Shown: positions 31,010-41,308, numbered from the stretch's first letter. The stretch is DNA of 64,000 nt from Jezberella montanilacus (GCF_003003055.1 NZ_PVTV01000011.1:124001-188000); one strand, 5' to 3'. Translations and numbers: made by a program. The notes: generated by a model from the sequence alone, not told the origin.

Positions 31010-31934
31010 GTAGAAACTCTGTTATTACCGCAATTTGATCGGTCTGCATCAACGTGGGGGCATGCCCCACACCTGCAAACTCTGCAGCGCGAGCCAAAGG
31101 GTTAATTGACAACATTTTCGACAAAGTGGTGCCAGATAGCAAATCTGACTCGGCGCCTCGTGTAATCAGCACAGGGCGTTTGTGTGAGGCGTAGGACGAC
31201 CACAGCATCATTTCACCTTGCGCGACCAATGCCGGCGTCATTGACTTAAAGGGAATGGCAATATCCAAATCATAGTGCTTGATCCAGTGCCCACTGTCTT
31301 CGACAAAATAGTGACGGGCAAGCGCTTGCCATTGCTCGTCAGTGTGAGGACCAAAAGATTGCGAAACGATTTTAAGGTAATTAACGGCTTCGTTGAAACT
31401 CGACAAAGCGACCTGAGCGCCCACGTATTCACCGATACGAGCAAGAGACTCGGGCTCGATATGAGGCCCTACGTCATTCAAAACTAGCTTATTCACAAGA
31501 TAGTTAGACTCTGGGACAAGGGAATTGGCTGCCGGGCCTACCCTTTGCTTAGATTGCGAGACACGTGAGGCTTCGATGGCCCCCACATAGGCCATGCCAA
31601 TCAAACCGCCCATTGAGGTGCCAACCCAGTTAAGTTGTTTGGGCTGGACTTTATTTAATAGGCTGACCATATCAGCCACATATTGCCCCACCGCATAAAG
31701 CGAGGGGTTCAACAAGCGATCAGATAATCCCCTGCCAGCTACATCTGGGCAAATGACTCGATACTCTTTGGATAGTTCAGCCGCCAAGGCATCAAAATCA
31801 CGTCCGCTTCGAGTCAAACCATGTACGCAAAGCACAACCCGAGGATTGTCAACAGCGCCCCATTCGCAATACGCCATGCGATGCAAGCCCATCGGACTTG
31901 AACACGTGACTGCGTTGAGGCGAGGACTGGTCAT
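31002..31934 (-). CDS. Alpha/beta-fold hydrolase
   Basis: A 310-residue soluble hydrolase. The oxyanion block HGLTRSG (about 39-45) is followed by the nucleophile elbow GTSMGGLIG with the catalytic Ser near 114. A late Asp in RGAESDLLSG and the His in GVGHAPTL complete the triad. It resembles esterases and C-C hydrolases, but nothing fixes the substrate. It overlaps the RNase AM-like gene by 8 bases and is 58 bases downstream of comEC on the same strand. Confidence 0.85.
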   Translation of the reverse strand: MTSPRLNAVTCSSPMGLHRMAYCEWGAVDNPRVVLCVHGLTRSGRDFDALAAELSKEYRVICPDVAGRGLSDRLLNPSLYAVGQYVADMVSLLNKVQPKQLNWVGTSMGGLIGMAYVGAIEASRVSQSKQRVGPAANSLVPESNYLVNKLVLNDVGPHIEPESLARIGEYVGAQVALSSFNEAVNYLKIVSQSFGPHTDEQWQALARHYFVEDSGHWIKHYDLDIAIPFKSMTPALVAQGEMMLWSSYASHKRPVLITRGAESDLLSGTTLSKMLSINPLARAAEFAGVGHAPTLMQTDQIAVITEFLHD

Positions 31935-31992
31935 TTTTTTTCCCGTTGTTGGCGCGCGATCAGATGAGCTTATTGTAAGGGTTCTCGGCGAC

Positions 31993-34497
31993 CTAGCGGT
32001 GATGCCAGTAGCGTCCGTTTGTCTGTCTGCTTTTGCTCACAAACAAGCTTAACCCTTGTGATTTTGCAGTCACGGCCCCGTCACGATCGGTTCGCCACAC
32101 GTTGGATCCCGAACTTAGCCAGCGTGCGACGACTTCAGGATGAGGATGATTAAAACGATTATGCCTACCCATCTGCGCAATCGCATGCTTTGCTGACACT
32201 TGCTGAACAAACTCCCATGAAGATGACGTTCTGGAGCCATGGTGAGGCACGATGACGACGTCTGCTTGTACGGTGTAGCGCTCAACGATGGATCGCTCTT
32301 CAGCAGCGCCAATATCGCCAGAAAGAAGCGCCGAGTGCTTTGCCCCTTGAATGTAAAGAACACAGCTCAGCGCGTTGGCTTTGACAGCATTCTGTTGGAT
32401 GCGAGCGAAGCGGGCTGGATCTGGGTGTAAAAATCGAAACTCAACCCCATCAATGCGCCACATTTGCTCAGCTCGGCACAAATCAATATTATCCGGATCA
32501 AGACTGAGTGTGGTTTTGGTATCGTGCTTGTTGATATAACTAATCAGATCGAAAGAGCTCGATATCCTTCTAACCGACATACCCTTAAACAAACTGACTA
32601 AGCCACCTGCGTGATCATTGTCACTGTGCGAAACAACTAAATGATCAAGCTCTGTAATTCCCAACGCTCGCAGCAGCGGTAGCAGCACTCTCTGGGCTGA
32701 ATCGTTATTGCCCAGTTTCAAGCCAGTGTCGAACAGAATATTTTGACGATGCGTTTGAATCAAAACAGCACCAGCCTGACCGACATCGACAGCGATTAAT
32801 GTCCAATCACCTAGTCCAGGACGTGGTGGTTTGTACAGAAATAGTGGAAGAAAGCACACCCAAGCAGCGACCTTAGCCGGAGTGCCTTGAGGTGCGAGTC
32901 CCAACGCCAAGGCGACCGTAGCCAACACAACCGTCCAAACTGGTACGGCGGAAAAATTAAAGAGTAACCATTCGAGATCTGCCAACGCTTGCACAGGCAA
33001 CATCATCCAGTTGAAACAGTGATGAGCAATTTTTAGACACCAATACGCAAGGTAAGAACCGCCGGGTACTAAAACCAGCACGGCACCTGCCAAGGCTAAC
33101 GGGGTAACGACGAGACTAATAGTTGGGATGGCGACGGCGTTTGCAAGCAATGAGCTTGCTGAAAATTGCTGAAAGAGAAAAATCAGGATCGGACATAACG
33201 CAACTGAGATCAACCACTGCAATTTGCATGCTTCATAAAGGAAAGAAGCACCTCGTTTGCAAGTATCTCGGAATTTATTGCCATGTCCTTTGCTACTGCT
33301 GCGCCCAGAGCCGGAATTTGCTCCGAGATAAAACAGCACCGCGACCGCAGCAAACGACAGCCAAAACCCCGTCGTGATTGTTGACCATGGATCGATCACA
33401 GAGACGGCCACCGCAGCGATGCACAACACACGAGCTAGGCTGGGCGGAAAATTGCTCAACTGAAAACAAGCCATCGCGCACAACATATAGAAAGTTCTCT
33501 GAGCTGGTACGCCCCACCCGGCTAGTAAGCAATAGAGCCATGCAAGGATTAGTGCGCAGAGGGTCGCGATTTTTCTGGCGGGCATAAAATCGCAGAGTGA
33601 GTGATCTTTTAGCTTGATCCGTTTAACCAGCCACAGCACCAGACCAGCACCGACCGCGGCCATCATGGTGACATGCGATCCGCTAATACTCACAAGATGC
33701 GTGATTCCAGTCAAATTAAAAACACGCCAGTCATCGGCTGAAACACTATTCTGATCACCAATCGCTAAAGCAATCAATACGGGACCATAGCGAGCAGCTT
33801 CTAATGCAACACGCATCCGCTCTCTTATCTTCTGTCGAATTTTCTCGACAAAGATCAACCAGTTCAAGGTGGCAGGCTTAGCTAATAAAACAGGCTTCCC
33901 TCTGACCTTGCCAAGTGCTCGAACCCCCCGTTGAAACATCAACGACTCATAATCAAAACCATGCGGGTTCATCAGACCATGTGGTCGTTTAAGTAATAGG
34001 GCGACCCTCCAGACTTGGCCCGGTTCCAAATCAGGCGTCGCCTTCGTCACTTTAGGCCTCACTTCATCTGCCGTCGCATCGGGTGTCTGATAAGACACCT
34101 CGGTTGCGCGAGGCCAGTTGACTTGTATGCGAGCTGGCACACCAGCGGGCCGTTCATTGAGCACGTTGGCATCAAAACGCATACTAAGACCATCATCCTG
34201 AATCATGGATGTGATCTGTATATTTAGTCGAGTGACGAAGTTCTCAAGAGACTCAGCGAGCTGGTCATCCAGACGGATTTGAGCCCGGTAGCTTGACCAT
34301 GCCATCCCGAGGACAAACGCCGCCACCAAGGCTAGCACCAGCTTGATGAGATGAATCTTGGTCAGTAACCCCGTCACAACCGCAGCGGATAATAAGACCA
34401 AGCCTGCACCAAGCAAATGCTGCCAAGGTACTAGCGATGACAACAGGTGTGTACAAGCAATGCCGGCGGTGATGCCGAACGCAAAAAGTCGGCCCAT
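31993..34497 (-). CDS. comEC: ComEC/Rec2 DNA-uptake channel protein
   Basis: Carries single-stranded DNA across the inner membrane during natural transformation. The 834-residue protein has three parts. The N-terminal segment has four short membrane helices and a soluble DUF4131-like region (about 90-190). The competence domain is polytopic (about 225-520, GISHLVSISGSHVTM at its start, VPAQRTFYMLCAMA inside). The C-terminal metallo-beta-lactamase-like domain has the pattern VSHSDNDHAGG near 620 and PHHGSRTSS later. All parts are intact. No other competence genes are in the window. It lies 95 bases downstream of tatD. Confidence 0.92.
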   Translation of the reverse strand: MGRLFAFGITAGIACTHLLSSLVPWQHLLGAGLVLLSAAVVTGLLTKIHLIKLVLALVAAFVLGMAWSSYRAQIRLDDQLAESLENFVTRLNIQITSMIQDDGLSMRFDANVLNERPAGVPARIQVNWPRATEVSYQTPDATADEVRPKVTKATPDLEPGQVWRVALLLKRPHGLMNPHGFDYESLMFQRGVRALGKVRGKPVLLAKPATLNWLIFVEKIRQKIRERMRVALEAARYGPVLIALAIGDQNSVSADDWRVFNLTGITHLVSISGSHVTMMAAVGAGLVLWLVKRIKLKDHSLCDFMPARKIATLCALILAWLYCLLAGWGVPAQRTFYMLCAMACFQLSNFPPSLARVLCIAAVAVSVIDPWSTITTGFWLSFAAVAVLFYLGANSGSGRSSSKGHGNKFRDTCKRGASFLYEACKLQWLISVALCPILIFLFQQFSASSLLANAVAIPTISLVVTPLALAGAVLVLVPGGSYLAYWCLKIAHHCFNWMMLPVQALADLEWLLFNFSAVPVWTVVLATVALALGLAPQGTPAKVAAWVCFLPLFLYKPPRPGLGDWTLIAVDVGQAGAVLIQTHRQNILFDTGLKLGNNDSAQRVLLPLLRALGITELDHLVVSHSDNDHAGGLVSLFKGMSVRRISSSFDLISYINKHDTKTTLSLDPDNIDLCRAEQMWRIDGVEFRFLHPDPARFARIQQNAVKANALSCVLYIQGAKHSALLSGDIGAAEERSIVERYTVQADVVIVPHHGSRTSSSWEFVQQVSAKHAIAQMGRHNRFNHPHPEVVARWLSSGSNVWRTDRDGAVTAKSQGLSLFVSKSRQTNGRYWHHR

Positions 34498-34592
34498 GAT
34501 CGCCAGAAAAATAGCTATCTTGCTTATTCAATGCTTGAAACTCAAGGGCTCAGTGACCCTTTTGCCGCGCGTTTGTGTCAGTCAAGCATGGT

Positions 34593-35450
34593 TCAACGAT
34601 CGCGTTCAGTTGCAGCGCAAGCTTGCTCGTGTCTGTTGCCCCGCCCTGTCGAAAAAGCAAGGGCTAATTTCGGACACACACGCGTTGCCGTCTGGCCCGT
34701 GGTTTCAATGATGTCTTCAAGCTTTTGACCTCTGAGTTCCGCCAAATGCCTCGCGACGCCCAAGACTTGCGCAGGGGTATTTCGGCGATCAGTTTTTTGC
34801 CATGCTGGGGCGATGTCTGGTGAATCTGTCTCAAGCACTAATGACTCCAGGGGTATCGTCTGAGCGATCCGTTGAATCTGCAAGGCCCTTGAATAGGTCA
34901 TCGCGCCCCCCATCCCCAAAGCAAAACCCAAGTCAACGAACTGGTGCGCCTGTTGCAAGCTGCCGTTAAACGCGTGCGCAAAACCCCCTATCGAGCTACG
35001 TCTGCGAAGGTATTTCAGTAAAGTATCTTGAGATCGACGCACGTGCAACAAGACCGGCAATTTAAACTCCACGGCTAAATCAAGCTGCGCTTCGTAGAAA
35101 TATTCTTGTCGCTGACGAGCATCCTTAGTCGATAGCTCAGGGATAAAAAAATCTAAACCGATTTCACCAATGGCGATGAGTTTTGGGTCATTTTGATGGG
35201 TCTCTAGAGCAAGCTTTAACTGGTCGAGTGCATCCGTCTGCGCCTGCTGTACATATAGGGGGTGTATCCCAAGGGCGTAACACCCCTGATCGAACGAATG
35301 CGCGAGCTCTCGCACCGTGTCAAAATTATTTGCTTCGACTGAGGGGATGAGAATCGCATGCACACCAGCAGCGACAGCCTGACCAATTACCTCATCTCGA
35401 TCTGCCGCCAGCTCTGGTGCGTCGAGATGGCAATGCGTGTCAATCAACAT
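34593..35450 (-). CDS. tatD: TatD-family metal-dependent DNase
   Basis: A TIM-barrel metallohydrolase of the TatD/YcfH group, thought to act as a 3'-5' exonuclease. The metal-binding residues are in DTHCHLD (4-10), GEIGLDFF, LLHVRRSQ, FAHAFNG and LETDSPDIAP. At 285 aa it has about 20 more C-terminal residues (from about TRVCPKLALAFS) than E. coli TatD, replacing the usual NA.RLF ending. The barrel itself looks complete. It lies 2 bases downstream of lolD and upstream of comEC. Whether it is TatD or the paralogue YcfH cannot be told. Confidence 0.87.
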   Translation of the reverse strand: MLIDTHCHLDAPELAADRDEVIGQAVAAGVHAILIPSVEANNFDTVRELAHSFDQGCYALGIHPLYVQQAQTDALDQLKLALETHQNDPKLIAIGEIGLDFFIPELSTKDARQRQEYFYEAQLDLAVEFKLPVLLHVRRSQDTLLKYLRRRSSIGGFAHAFNGSLQQAHQFVDLGFALGMGGAMTYSRALQIQRIAQTIPLESLVLETDSPDIAPAWQKTDRRNTPAQVLGVARHLAELRGQKLEDIIETTGQTATRVCPKLALAFSTGRGNRHEQACAATERDR

Positions 35451-35452
35451 GG

Positions 35453-36136
35453 CTATGCCAGTTGGCCGTTACTGACAAAAAGTTGACGGTCGGCTAGCGA
35501 GGCCAGTTCGTTATCATGAGTCACGATAACCAAAGCCGTGCCCGAGTCACGATTGACTTGTTTGAGCAAATCAAACATTTGCACGGCAGTGTGACGATCA
35601 AGATTGCCTGTCGGCTCATCCGCCAGGACACACGCGGGTTTAGTCACCAAGGCTCTGGCCAGGGCAACACGCTGGCGTTCACCACCCGAGAGCTGTCCGG
35701 GAAAATGCGTTAAGCGAGCAGCCAACCCCACTTGCTCAAGTACTGCTTTGGCGGCCTCACGCGCTTGTTGCGGATCGACCCGCCTGACTATCAATGGCAT
35801 GGCGACATTATCAAGCGCCGAGAACTCAGGTAGCAGGTGATGAAACTGATAAACAAAACCTAGTGATCGATTGCGCAGTCGACTTCGTTCAGTTTCGGAT
35901 AAGCCTGTTGCGACTACCCCGTCAATCGTGATCTCACCAAAGTTAGGTGTATCGAGCAAACCGAGTATGTGCAGCAAAGTGCTTTTACCTGAACCTGAGG
36001 CACCCAAAATGGCAACCATTTCGCCTCTGAGGATGGACAAGCTCACGTCGAGCAGGACATCAATGCGATCGACCCCATCGTCGTAATGCTTAGAAAGATG
36101 TTGAGCAGAGATGGCAACAGCGTTTGGATTAGTCAT
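35453..36136 (-). CDS. lolD: Lipoprotein-release ABC transporter ATPase LolD
   Basis: Powers extraction of outer-membrane lipoproteins from the inner membrane. The 227-residue protein has Walker A GASGSGKST (near 42), the Q-loop YQFHHLLPEFSALDNVAMPL typical of LolD, LSGGERQRVALARAL and Walker B CVLADEPTGNLD. It overlaps the permease gene by 8 bases, so the two are probably translated together. Confidence 0.95.
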   Translation of the reverse strand: MTNPNAVAISAQHLSKHYDDGVDRIDVLLDVSLSILRGEMVAILGASGSGKSTLLHILGLLDTPNFGEITIDGVVATGLSETERSRLRNRSLGFVYQFHHLLPEFSALDNVAMPLIVRRVDPQQAREAAKAVLEQVGLAARLTHFPGQLSGGERQRVALARALVTKPACVLADEPTGNLDRHTAVQMFDLLKQVNRDSGTALVIVTHDNELASLADRQLFVSNGQLA

Positions 36137-37409
36137 GACGCAACACCTGTGCAGGTTGCAATCTCGACGCCCGCCAGCTCGGATACAAAGTCGCCAGCAG
36201 CGACATCACCAACGACGTGATGCCAATCGTTGCGATATCAGTGATCCGCGGGTCCGAGGGTAGCCGACTGATAAAGTAGACCTCTCTGGGCAGGAACTGA
36301 ACCCCTGCCATGCGCTCAAGCGCTGGGATGATGACGTCAATATTGAACGCAATCAGGCACCCAAGACCAACCCCTAACAGGGTACCAATCACTCCGATCA
36401 AAGCCCCTTGAACAAGAAAGATTTTCGCAATCTCACCTGGTGTTGAGCCAAAGCTTCTTAAAATAGCGATATCCGATTGTTTATCCTTGACTGCCATCAC
36501 GAGAGACGACAAAAGGTTAAATGCTGCGACGGCCACGATCAATGCCAGGATCAGGAACATCATGCGTTTTTCGGTCTGAACAGCGTCGAACCAAGTCTTG
36601 TTATTGCGTGACCAGTCGGCTACCAGCACGTTTCGGGGCATCAGACTGGCCAAAGCGAGTGCAACGTCTGGCGCGCGATACATGTCCTTGACCTTGAGTC
36701 TGACCCCAGCGGTGCCGCTGTCGCGAAACATCTTGGCGGTATCCTCAACATGGGTAAACACCAGTGAAGAATCGTATTCGTAGTGACCCGACCGAAAAAT
36801 CCCAACTACCGCAAATTGCCGCATGCGTGGCGCAAAACCTGCCGGGCTAATGCTGCCCTGGGGCGCCAGCATCATCAAGGTATCCCCCTGTTTTAACGAT
36901 AAGGCATCAGCTAATTCTGCGCCGATCACAACCCCGAAGCCTCCTGCTTTCAGATCGGTGAGTTTGCCAACCACCATCTGCCGACCAACATCAGACACCG
37001 CAGCCTCAGCAGTAGGTTCGATTCCCCGCACCTGAACACCTCGCAAAGACTGCCCACGCATCACCATGGCTTGGGCCGCCACAAAAGGCGCTTCGCCCAG
37101 CACTTCAGGCGACTGTTTGGCACGCAACATCAAATCGGGGGTTTGTTGCAAGACTTGCTCAGGATCCATGCCTGGCAAATAAAGCTCAACATGCGGTAAA
37201 ACCGACAACATGCGATCACGGACTTCTTTTTGAAAGCCGTTCATGACCGAAAGCACGACAATCAATGCAGCAACACCCAGTGCAATGCCTACCATCGAAG
37301 TCGCCGCAACAAACGAGACGAACTTATCCCGCCCACCGCGTTGACCGCGCAGGCTCACCAACCCAGCGTAGCGGGCCCCAATCCACAATTCATAAGGTAG
37401 TTTGATCAC
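36129..37409 (-). CDS. Lipoprotein-release ABC transporter permease LolC/LolE
   Basis: The membrane part of the lipoprotein-release machine. The 426-residue protein has one N-terminal membrane helix (VGIALGVAALIVVLSVMNGF), a periplasmic domain of about 200 residues and three C-terminal helices (FLILALIVAVAAFNLLSS onward). The C-terminus LYPSWRASRLQPAQVLRHD is the family ending. The start is GTG. There is one permease gene here, not the LolC plus LolE pair of E. coli, so it may form a homodimer (a LolF-like arrangement). Divergent from the PGM-like gene. Confidence 0.9.
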   Translation of the reverse strand: MIKLPYELWIGARYAGLVSLRGQRGGRDKFVSFVAATSMVGIALGVAALIVVLSVMNGFQKEVRDRMLSVLPHVELYLPGMDPEQVLQQTPDLMLRAKQSPEVLGEAPFVAAQAMVMRGQSLRGVQVRGIEPTAEAAVSDVGRQMVVGKLTDLKAGGFGVVIGAELADALSLKQGDTLMMLAPQGSISPAGFAPRMRQFAVVGIFRSGHYEYDSSLVFTHVEDTAKMFRDSGTAGVRLKVKDMYRAPDVALALASLMPRNVLVADWSRNNKTWFDAVQTEKRMMFLILALIVAVAAFNLLSSLVMAVKDKQSDIAILRSFGSTPGEIAKIFLVQGALIGVIGTLLGVGLGCLIAFNIDVIIPALERMAGVQFLPREVYFISRLPSDPRITDIATIGITSLVMSLLATLYPSWRASRLQPAQVLRHD

Positions 37410-37486
37410 AGGTGGATTATCGCATTAACTTTACGACGATTAGCGCACGGCTGACGAGTCGGGAATCGAGATCTACAATCAGCCTC

Positions 37487-38464
37487 ATGAATATCGTCCT
37501 CGCTGGTATCTTGCCACCCGCCAACCTCGCGCCAGAGCTCTTCGCTTATGTCGAAAAAGATTGTCCTGCCCTAGTAACAAGGATGCAGACAGCGGTTATT
37601 GAAACGACCTTTCTTGAACCCGCCGAGCTGGGTTGCACACCTCTTGAATGGATACAACTGCGACAAGCTGGCTATGAACAACAGCCAGGTCAGACAGTCG
37701 GGGCCAACATGGCTTTGAGGGTCGCTGAGGTAAAAGACGGTTTAGATCCTGTATACGTTGCAGAGCTGACCAGTGTGAACATCGGACGCGACCGGATGTC
37801 AATGATTCAGCCGAGTTTGCTTGAGGTGACACAAGCCGAATGCGACGAGTTATTTGAGTCTGTTTCGATGTTGTGGGATGGCACAGGCCTGTCAGCATTA
37901 CCAATCAACGCAAGACAATGGCGCGTTTGGTTGCCCGAACCAGCAGTGATGGACTCCATCACCCCGGCAGCGGCTTCAAACTACAACATCACAGATTGGT
38001 GGCCACAAGACCCTAGTTTGAAAAACTGGCGCAAACTGGTCAACGAAATTCAAATGGTATGGCACGATCACCCTGTTAACGAACGGCGGGCTGAGCTGGG
38101 CCAACCACCGATCAACAGTGTGTGGTTGTTCGGGGGTGCGATCCCTCGAGCAACAACGTCAGCAAGTAAAGAAGCGATCGTCGCAGACCTAGGCAATGCC
38201 ACCAATGGCGCACGGACGCTCAGACAATCAGACCAACTCATCGATATACTCGCCAGCGCTCATGCCACCCATGAATGGGCAGCGTGGATCGCCGGCCTGA
38301 CCGAACTCAACAGAAAAATACAATCGGTGCCGAGGGACAGCACGCTCAACTTGCTCGGCTACAACCGAATCATCACTTTGACCCCCAGCACACCGCGCTG
38401 GTGGCACAAAGTGATCAGACCACGCCCGACTGACTGGAAATCCTGGTGGATCAACCAAAACTAA
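37487..38464 (+). CDS. PGM-like protein of the alkaline-phosphatase/iPGM fold, function unknown
   Basis: A 325-residue protein that I recognise only as the protein usually found before recJ in Burkholderiales and often annotated as cofactor-independent phosphoglycerate mutase-like. Visible marks are RQAGYEQQPGQTVGANMALRV, NEIQMVWHDHPVNERRAELG (about 188-207) and NSVWLFGGAIPR (about 213-224). I do not see the full metal-binding set of a working iPGM, so enzymatic activity is doubtful. Start at the ATG of MNIVLAGILPP; a GTG 25 codons earlier is also open. It overlaps recJ by 19 bases. Confidence 0.7.
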   Translation: MNIVLAGILPPANLAPELFAYVEKDCPALVTRMQTAVIETTFLEPAELGCTPLEWIQLRQAGYEQQPGQTVGANMALRVAEVKDGLDPVYVAELTSVNIGRDRMSMIQPSLLEVTQAECDELFESVSMLWDGTGLSALPINARQWRVWLPEPAVMDSITPAAASNYNITDWWPQDPSLKNWRKLVNEIQMVWHDHPVNERRAELGQPPINSVWLFGGAIPRATTSASKEAIVADLGNATNGARTLRQSDQLIDILASAHATHEWAAWIAGLTELNRKIQSVPRDSTLNLLGYNRIITLTPSTPRWWHKVIRPRPTDWKSWWINQN

Positions 38465-40155
38465 GCGTTCGACCAAACAATCCCGCTGCTGCCGAGCACC
38501 TGGCCGCAAGCGGCATTCATCCCTTATTAGCAAGACTATGGGCAGCTCGAGGTGTTCAACGGGCAGATGACGTGCGCCTTGAATGGCCAGCGATGTTACC
38601 GCCAACCGAACTCACTCATGCTCAGTACGCGGCCACCTTAATCGCCGACGCCATCGCAGCAGGCAAAAAACTGCTAATCGTTGCGGATTATGATTGCGAC
38701 GGGGCAACCGCCTGCGCCGTGGGAATCAGGGGTTTACGTGCCATGGGTGCTGTTGTAGATTTTCTTGTGCCTAATCGGTTTGAAACGGGTTACGGCCTGT
38801 CACCTGCGGTGATCGACCTTGCGCTTGTACACAAATCAGGAAAGCCCGATCTGATCATTACCGTTGATAACGGCATTGCCAGCGTTGAAGGGATCGCCTG
38901 TGCCAATGAACACGGCATTGGTGTCATCGTGACCGACCATCACTTGCCGGGTGACCAGATACCCGCGGCGCTGGCGATCGTCAATCCCAATCAGCATGGC
39001 TGTGGCTTCCCCTCAAAAAATCTTGCCGGTGTGGGGGTCATTTTTTATTTGTTACTCGCTCTCCGCGCCGAATTACGACGCCGCGGTGTTCTACCTGCGA
39101 CAGGCGGTCCCCGACTTGATGCACTGGCTGATTTAGTCGCCTTGGGTACCGTTGCGGATGTCGTCAAGCTGGACGCAAACAATCGTTTACTTGTCACTCG
39201 GGGTCTGGATAGGATACGCAAAGGTCTGATGCAACCGGGCATCCGTGCGCTCTTCGCGGTCGCATCCCGTGACCCCCAGGCAGCGAGTGCCTTTGACTTC
39301 GGCTTTGCGCTGGGGCCACGGATCAATGCTGCTGGTCGTCTGGCCGACATGAGCCTGGGTATCCAATGCCTGATTACTGATGACGACATGCAGGCGCTCG
39401 ATTGCGCCCGTCAACTCGATTCAATCAATAAGGAACGCCGTCAGATCGAAAACGTCATGAAAGAGCAGGCGCTCGCAGCGAGCGAGCAAATACATGGCGC
39501 GGGGGTCGGTGCCAGCGTTTGCGTCTTTCACCCAGAATGGCATCAGGGTGTGGTGGGCTTAGTGGCATCAAGGCTGAAAGAAAAGTTTTTTAGGCCAACG
39601 CTGGCCTTTGCGCTCGCCTCTGACGATGAAATCAGAGGGTCTGGGCGATCTATCCCAGACGTTCATCTCAGGGATGCACTTGATCTTGTCTCCAAAAGAC
39701 ATCCAGCTCTAATCAGGAAATTTGGTGGCCACGCCATGGCGGCAGGACTGACATTGGCACGTCATGATTTTGACGCTTTCGTCCCAGCGTTTGATGCTGC
39801 AGTAATCGAACTAACAGGCAAAAGCAGTTTTGAGCCCAATATCGAGACTGATGGATCGCTGGAATCTGGTTTCACCAATGCGCATGTTGCAGGCTTGCTG
39901 GCTCAAGAAGTCTGGGGGGCTGGGTTTGCTGCCCCGCTCTTTTTAGATGAGTTCATCGTGCGCAGCCAGAAGCTTGTGGGTGAAAAGCATCTGAAACTAA
40001 ACCTGCAGCGTGGCATCCAGCGCTTTGATGCCATTTGGTTTGGTCAAACCGACAGTTTGCCCGAGCGAATTCAAGCTGCTTATAAGCTAGAACAGAATAT
40101 CTGGAATGGCATGGTGAACGTCCAGCTCATCATCGAATACGCTCGCCCTGCCTGA
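38446..40155 (+). CDS. recJ: Single-stranded-DNA-specific exonuclease RecJ
   Basis: A 5'-3' exonuclease that prepares DNA ends in RecF-pathway recombination and in mismatch and base-excision repair. The DHH-family motifs are present: VADYDCDGATACAVG (motif I, about 82-96), TVDNGI, VTDHHLPGD (DHH itself), GTVADVV and the DHHA1 part GHAMAAGL later. A C-terminal OB-like domain ends the 569 residues, as usual. The start is GTG, 19 bases inside the previous gene, and the protein aligns well from there. prfB starts 46 bases downstream. Confidence 0.95.
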   Translation: MDQPKLSVRPNNPAAAEHLAASGIHPLLARLWAARGVQRADDVRLEWPAMLPPTELTHAQYAATLIADAIAAGKKLLIVADYDCDGATACAVGIRGLRAMGAVVDFLVPNRFETGYGLSPAVIDLALVHKSGKPDLIITVDNGIASVEGIACANEHGIGVIVTDHHLPGDQIPAALAIVNPNQHGCGFPSKNLAGVGVIFYLLLALRAELRRRGVLPATGGPRLDALADLVALGTVADVVKLDANNRLLVTRGLDRIRKGLMQPGIRALFAVASRDPQAASAFDFGFALGPRINAAGRLADMSLGIQCLITDDDMQALDCARQLDSINKERRQIENVMKEQALAASEQIHGAGVGASVCVFHPEWHQGVVGLVASRLKEKFFRPTLAFALASDDEIRGSGRSIPDVHLRDALDLVSKRHPALIRKFGGHAMAAGLTLARHDFDAFVPAFDAAVIELTGKSSFEPNIETDGSLESGFTNAHVAGLLAQEVWGAGFAAPLFLDEFIVRSQKLVGEKHLKLNLQRGIQRFDAIWFGQTDSLPERIQAAYKLEQNIWNGMVNVQLIIEYARPA

Positions 40156-40201
40156 GCTAAAATAGCGGGTTACTTGCACAAATAGCCGGATGTAGAAAGA
40201 A

Positions 40202-41306
40202 ATGGAAGCAGAACGTCAGAATTTGATCGCCAGCCGCCTGGCCGATTACGCCGCCCGTGAAGTCGCACTTCGGGGGTATCTTTGACTACGAAGCAAAAGC
40301 TGAACGCCTGCACGTCGTCAACGCTGAGCTAGAAGATCCAGCAGTATGGGGCGACCCTAAACATGCTCAAGAGCTGGGACGAGAAAAAAAGAACATCGAA
40401 GGCGTTGTTGAAACCCTCACGCAGCTAGCTCAATCCATTGCAGACTCAACCGAGCTATTTGAACTGGCTGCGGCTGACGGGGATGACTCAACCCTGGAGG
40501 CAATTGAACAAGATGCCGATCAATATCAGGTCAGCCTCGAAGGGATGGAGTTCCGTCGGATGTTCTCAAATCCGGCTGATCCACTTAATTGCTTTTTGGA
40601 CATCCAGGCGGGTGCTGGCGGGACCGAAGCGCAAGACTGGGCGTCGATGCTATTGCGTCAGTATCTTAAATATGGCGAGCGCAAAGGCTTCAAAACCGAA
40701 CTGCTGGAAGAATCTGAAGGCGAAGTTGCCGGTATCAAATCTGCCACCATCAAGATTGAAGGGGAATACGCGTTTGGGTTTTTAAGAACCGAATCTGGCG
40801 TGCATCGTCTGGTACGCAAAAGCCCCTTTGATTCCTCGGGTGGTCGCCACACCTCTTTTGCTAGTGTGTTTGTGTATCCCGAGGTTGATGATTCGATTGA
40901 AATCGATATCAATCCAGCTGATCTGCGTGTCGACACGTATCGCGCGAGCGGCGCTGGTGGGCAGCACATTAACAAAACTGATTCAGCTGTTCGTATTACC
41001 CATATTCCCACCAATATCGTTGTGCAATGCCAGAACGACCGGTCTCAACATCGCAATCGCGCCGAAGCCATGCAGATGCTTAAGTCGCGTTTGTTCGAGC
41101 TTGAAATGCGCAATCGCATGGCTGAGCAGCAAAAGATGGAGGATGCCAAAACCGACGTGGGCTGGGGCCATCAAATCCGCTCGTACGTGCTCGATCAAAG
41201 CCGCATTAAGGATTTAAGAACCAACGTTGAGATATCCAACACGCAAAAAGTGCTTGACGGCGATCTCGATCCATTTATTCAAGCAAGTCTAAAACAAGGG
41301 GTGTAA
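40202..41306 (+). CDS. prfB: Peptide chain release factor 2 (needs programmed +1 frameshift)
   Basis: Ends translation at UGA and UAA codons. The gene starts at the ATG at 40202 and runs 27 codons to CTT, then meets TGA at 40283-40285. A +1 slip at CTT-TGAC joins the upstream frame to the long downstream frame (codons from 40284), giving about 367 aa, the normal RF2 size. The RF2 recognition motif SPF is in [10 protein letters not shown] and the catalytic GGQ is in [15 protein letters not shown]. In RF2 the frameshift is self-regulating, since low RF2 lets the ribosome pause and slip. lysS lies further downstream with an SDR gene between. Confidence 0.97.
40272..40286 (+). promoter_or_regulatory. 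Programmed +1 frameshift site of prfB
   Basis: The sequence GGGGG TAT CTT TGA C contains an internal Shine-Dalgarno-like GGGGG at 40272-40276, then TAT, the slippery CTT codon and the in-frame stop TGA followed by C. Apart from the base before GGGGG it is identical to the classic E. coli prfB element. Confidence 0.96.
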
Positions 41307-41308
41307 AG

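Noticed and set aside
34593-34680. Possible frameshift at the end of tatD
   Set aside because: The last 20 or so residues differ from the family, but I found no other frame giving a better ending. A simple extension is more likely.
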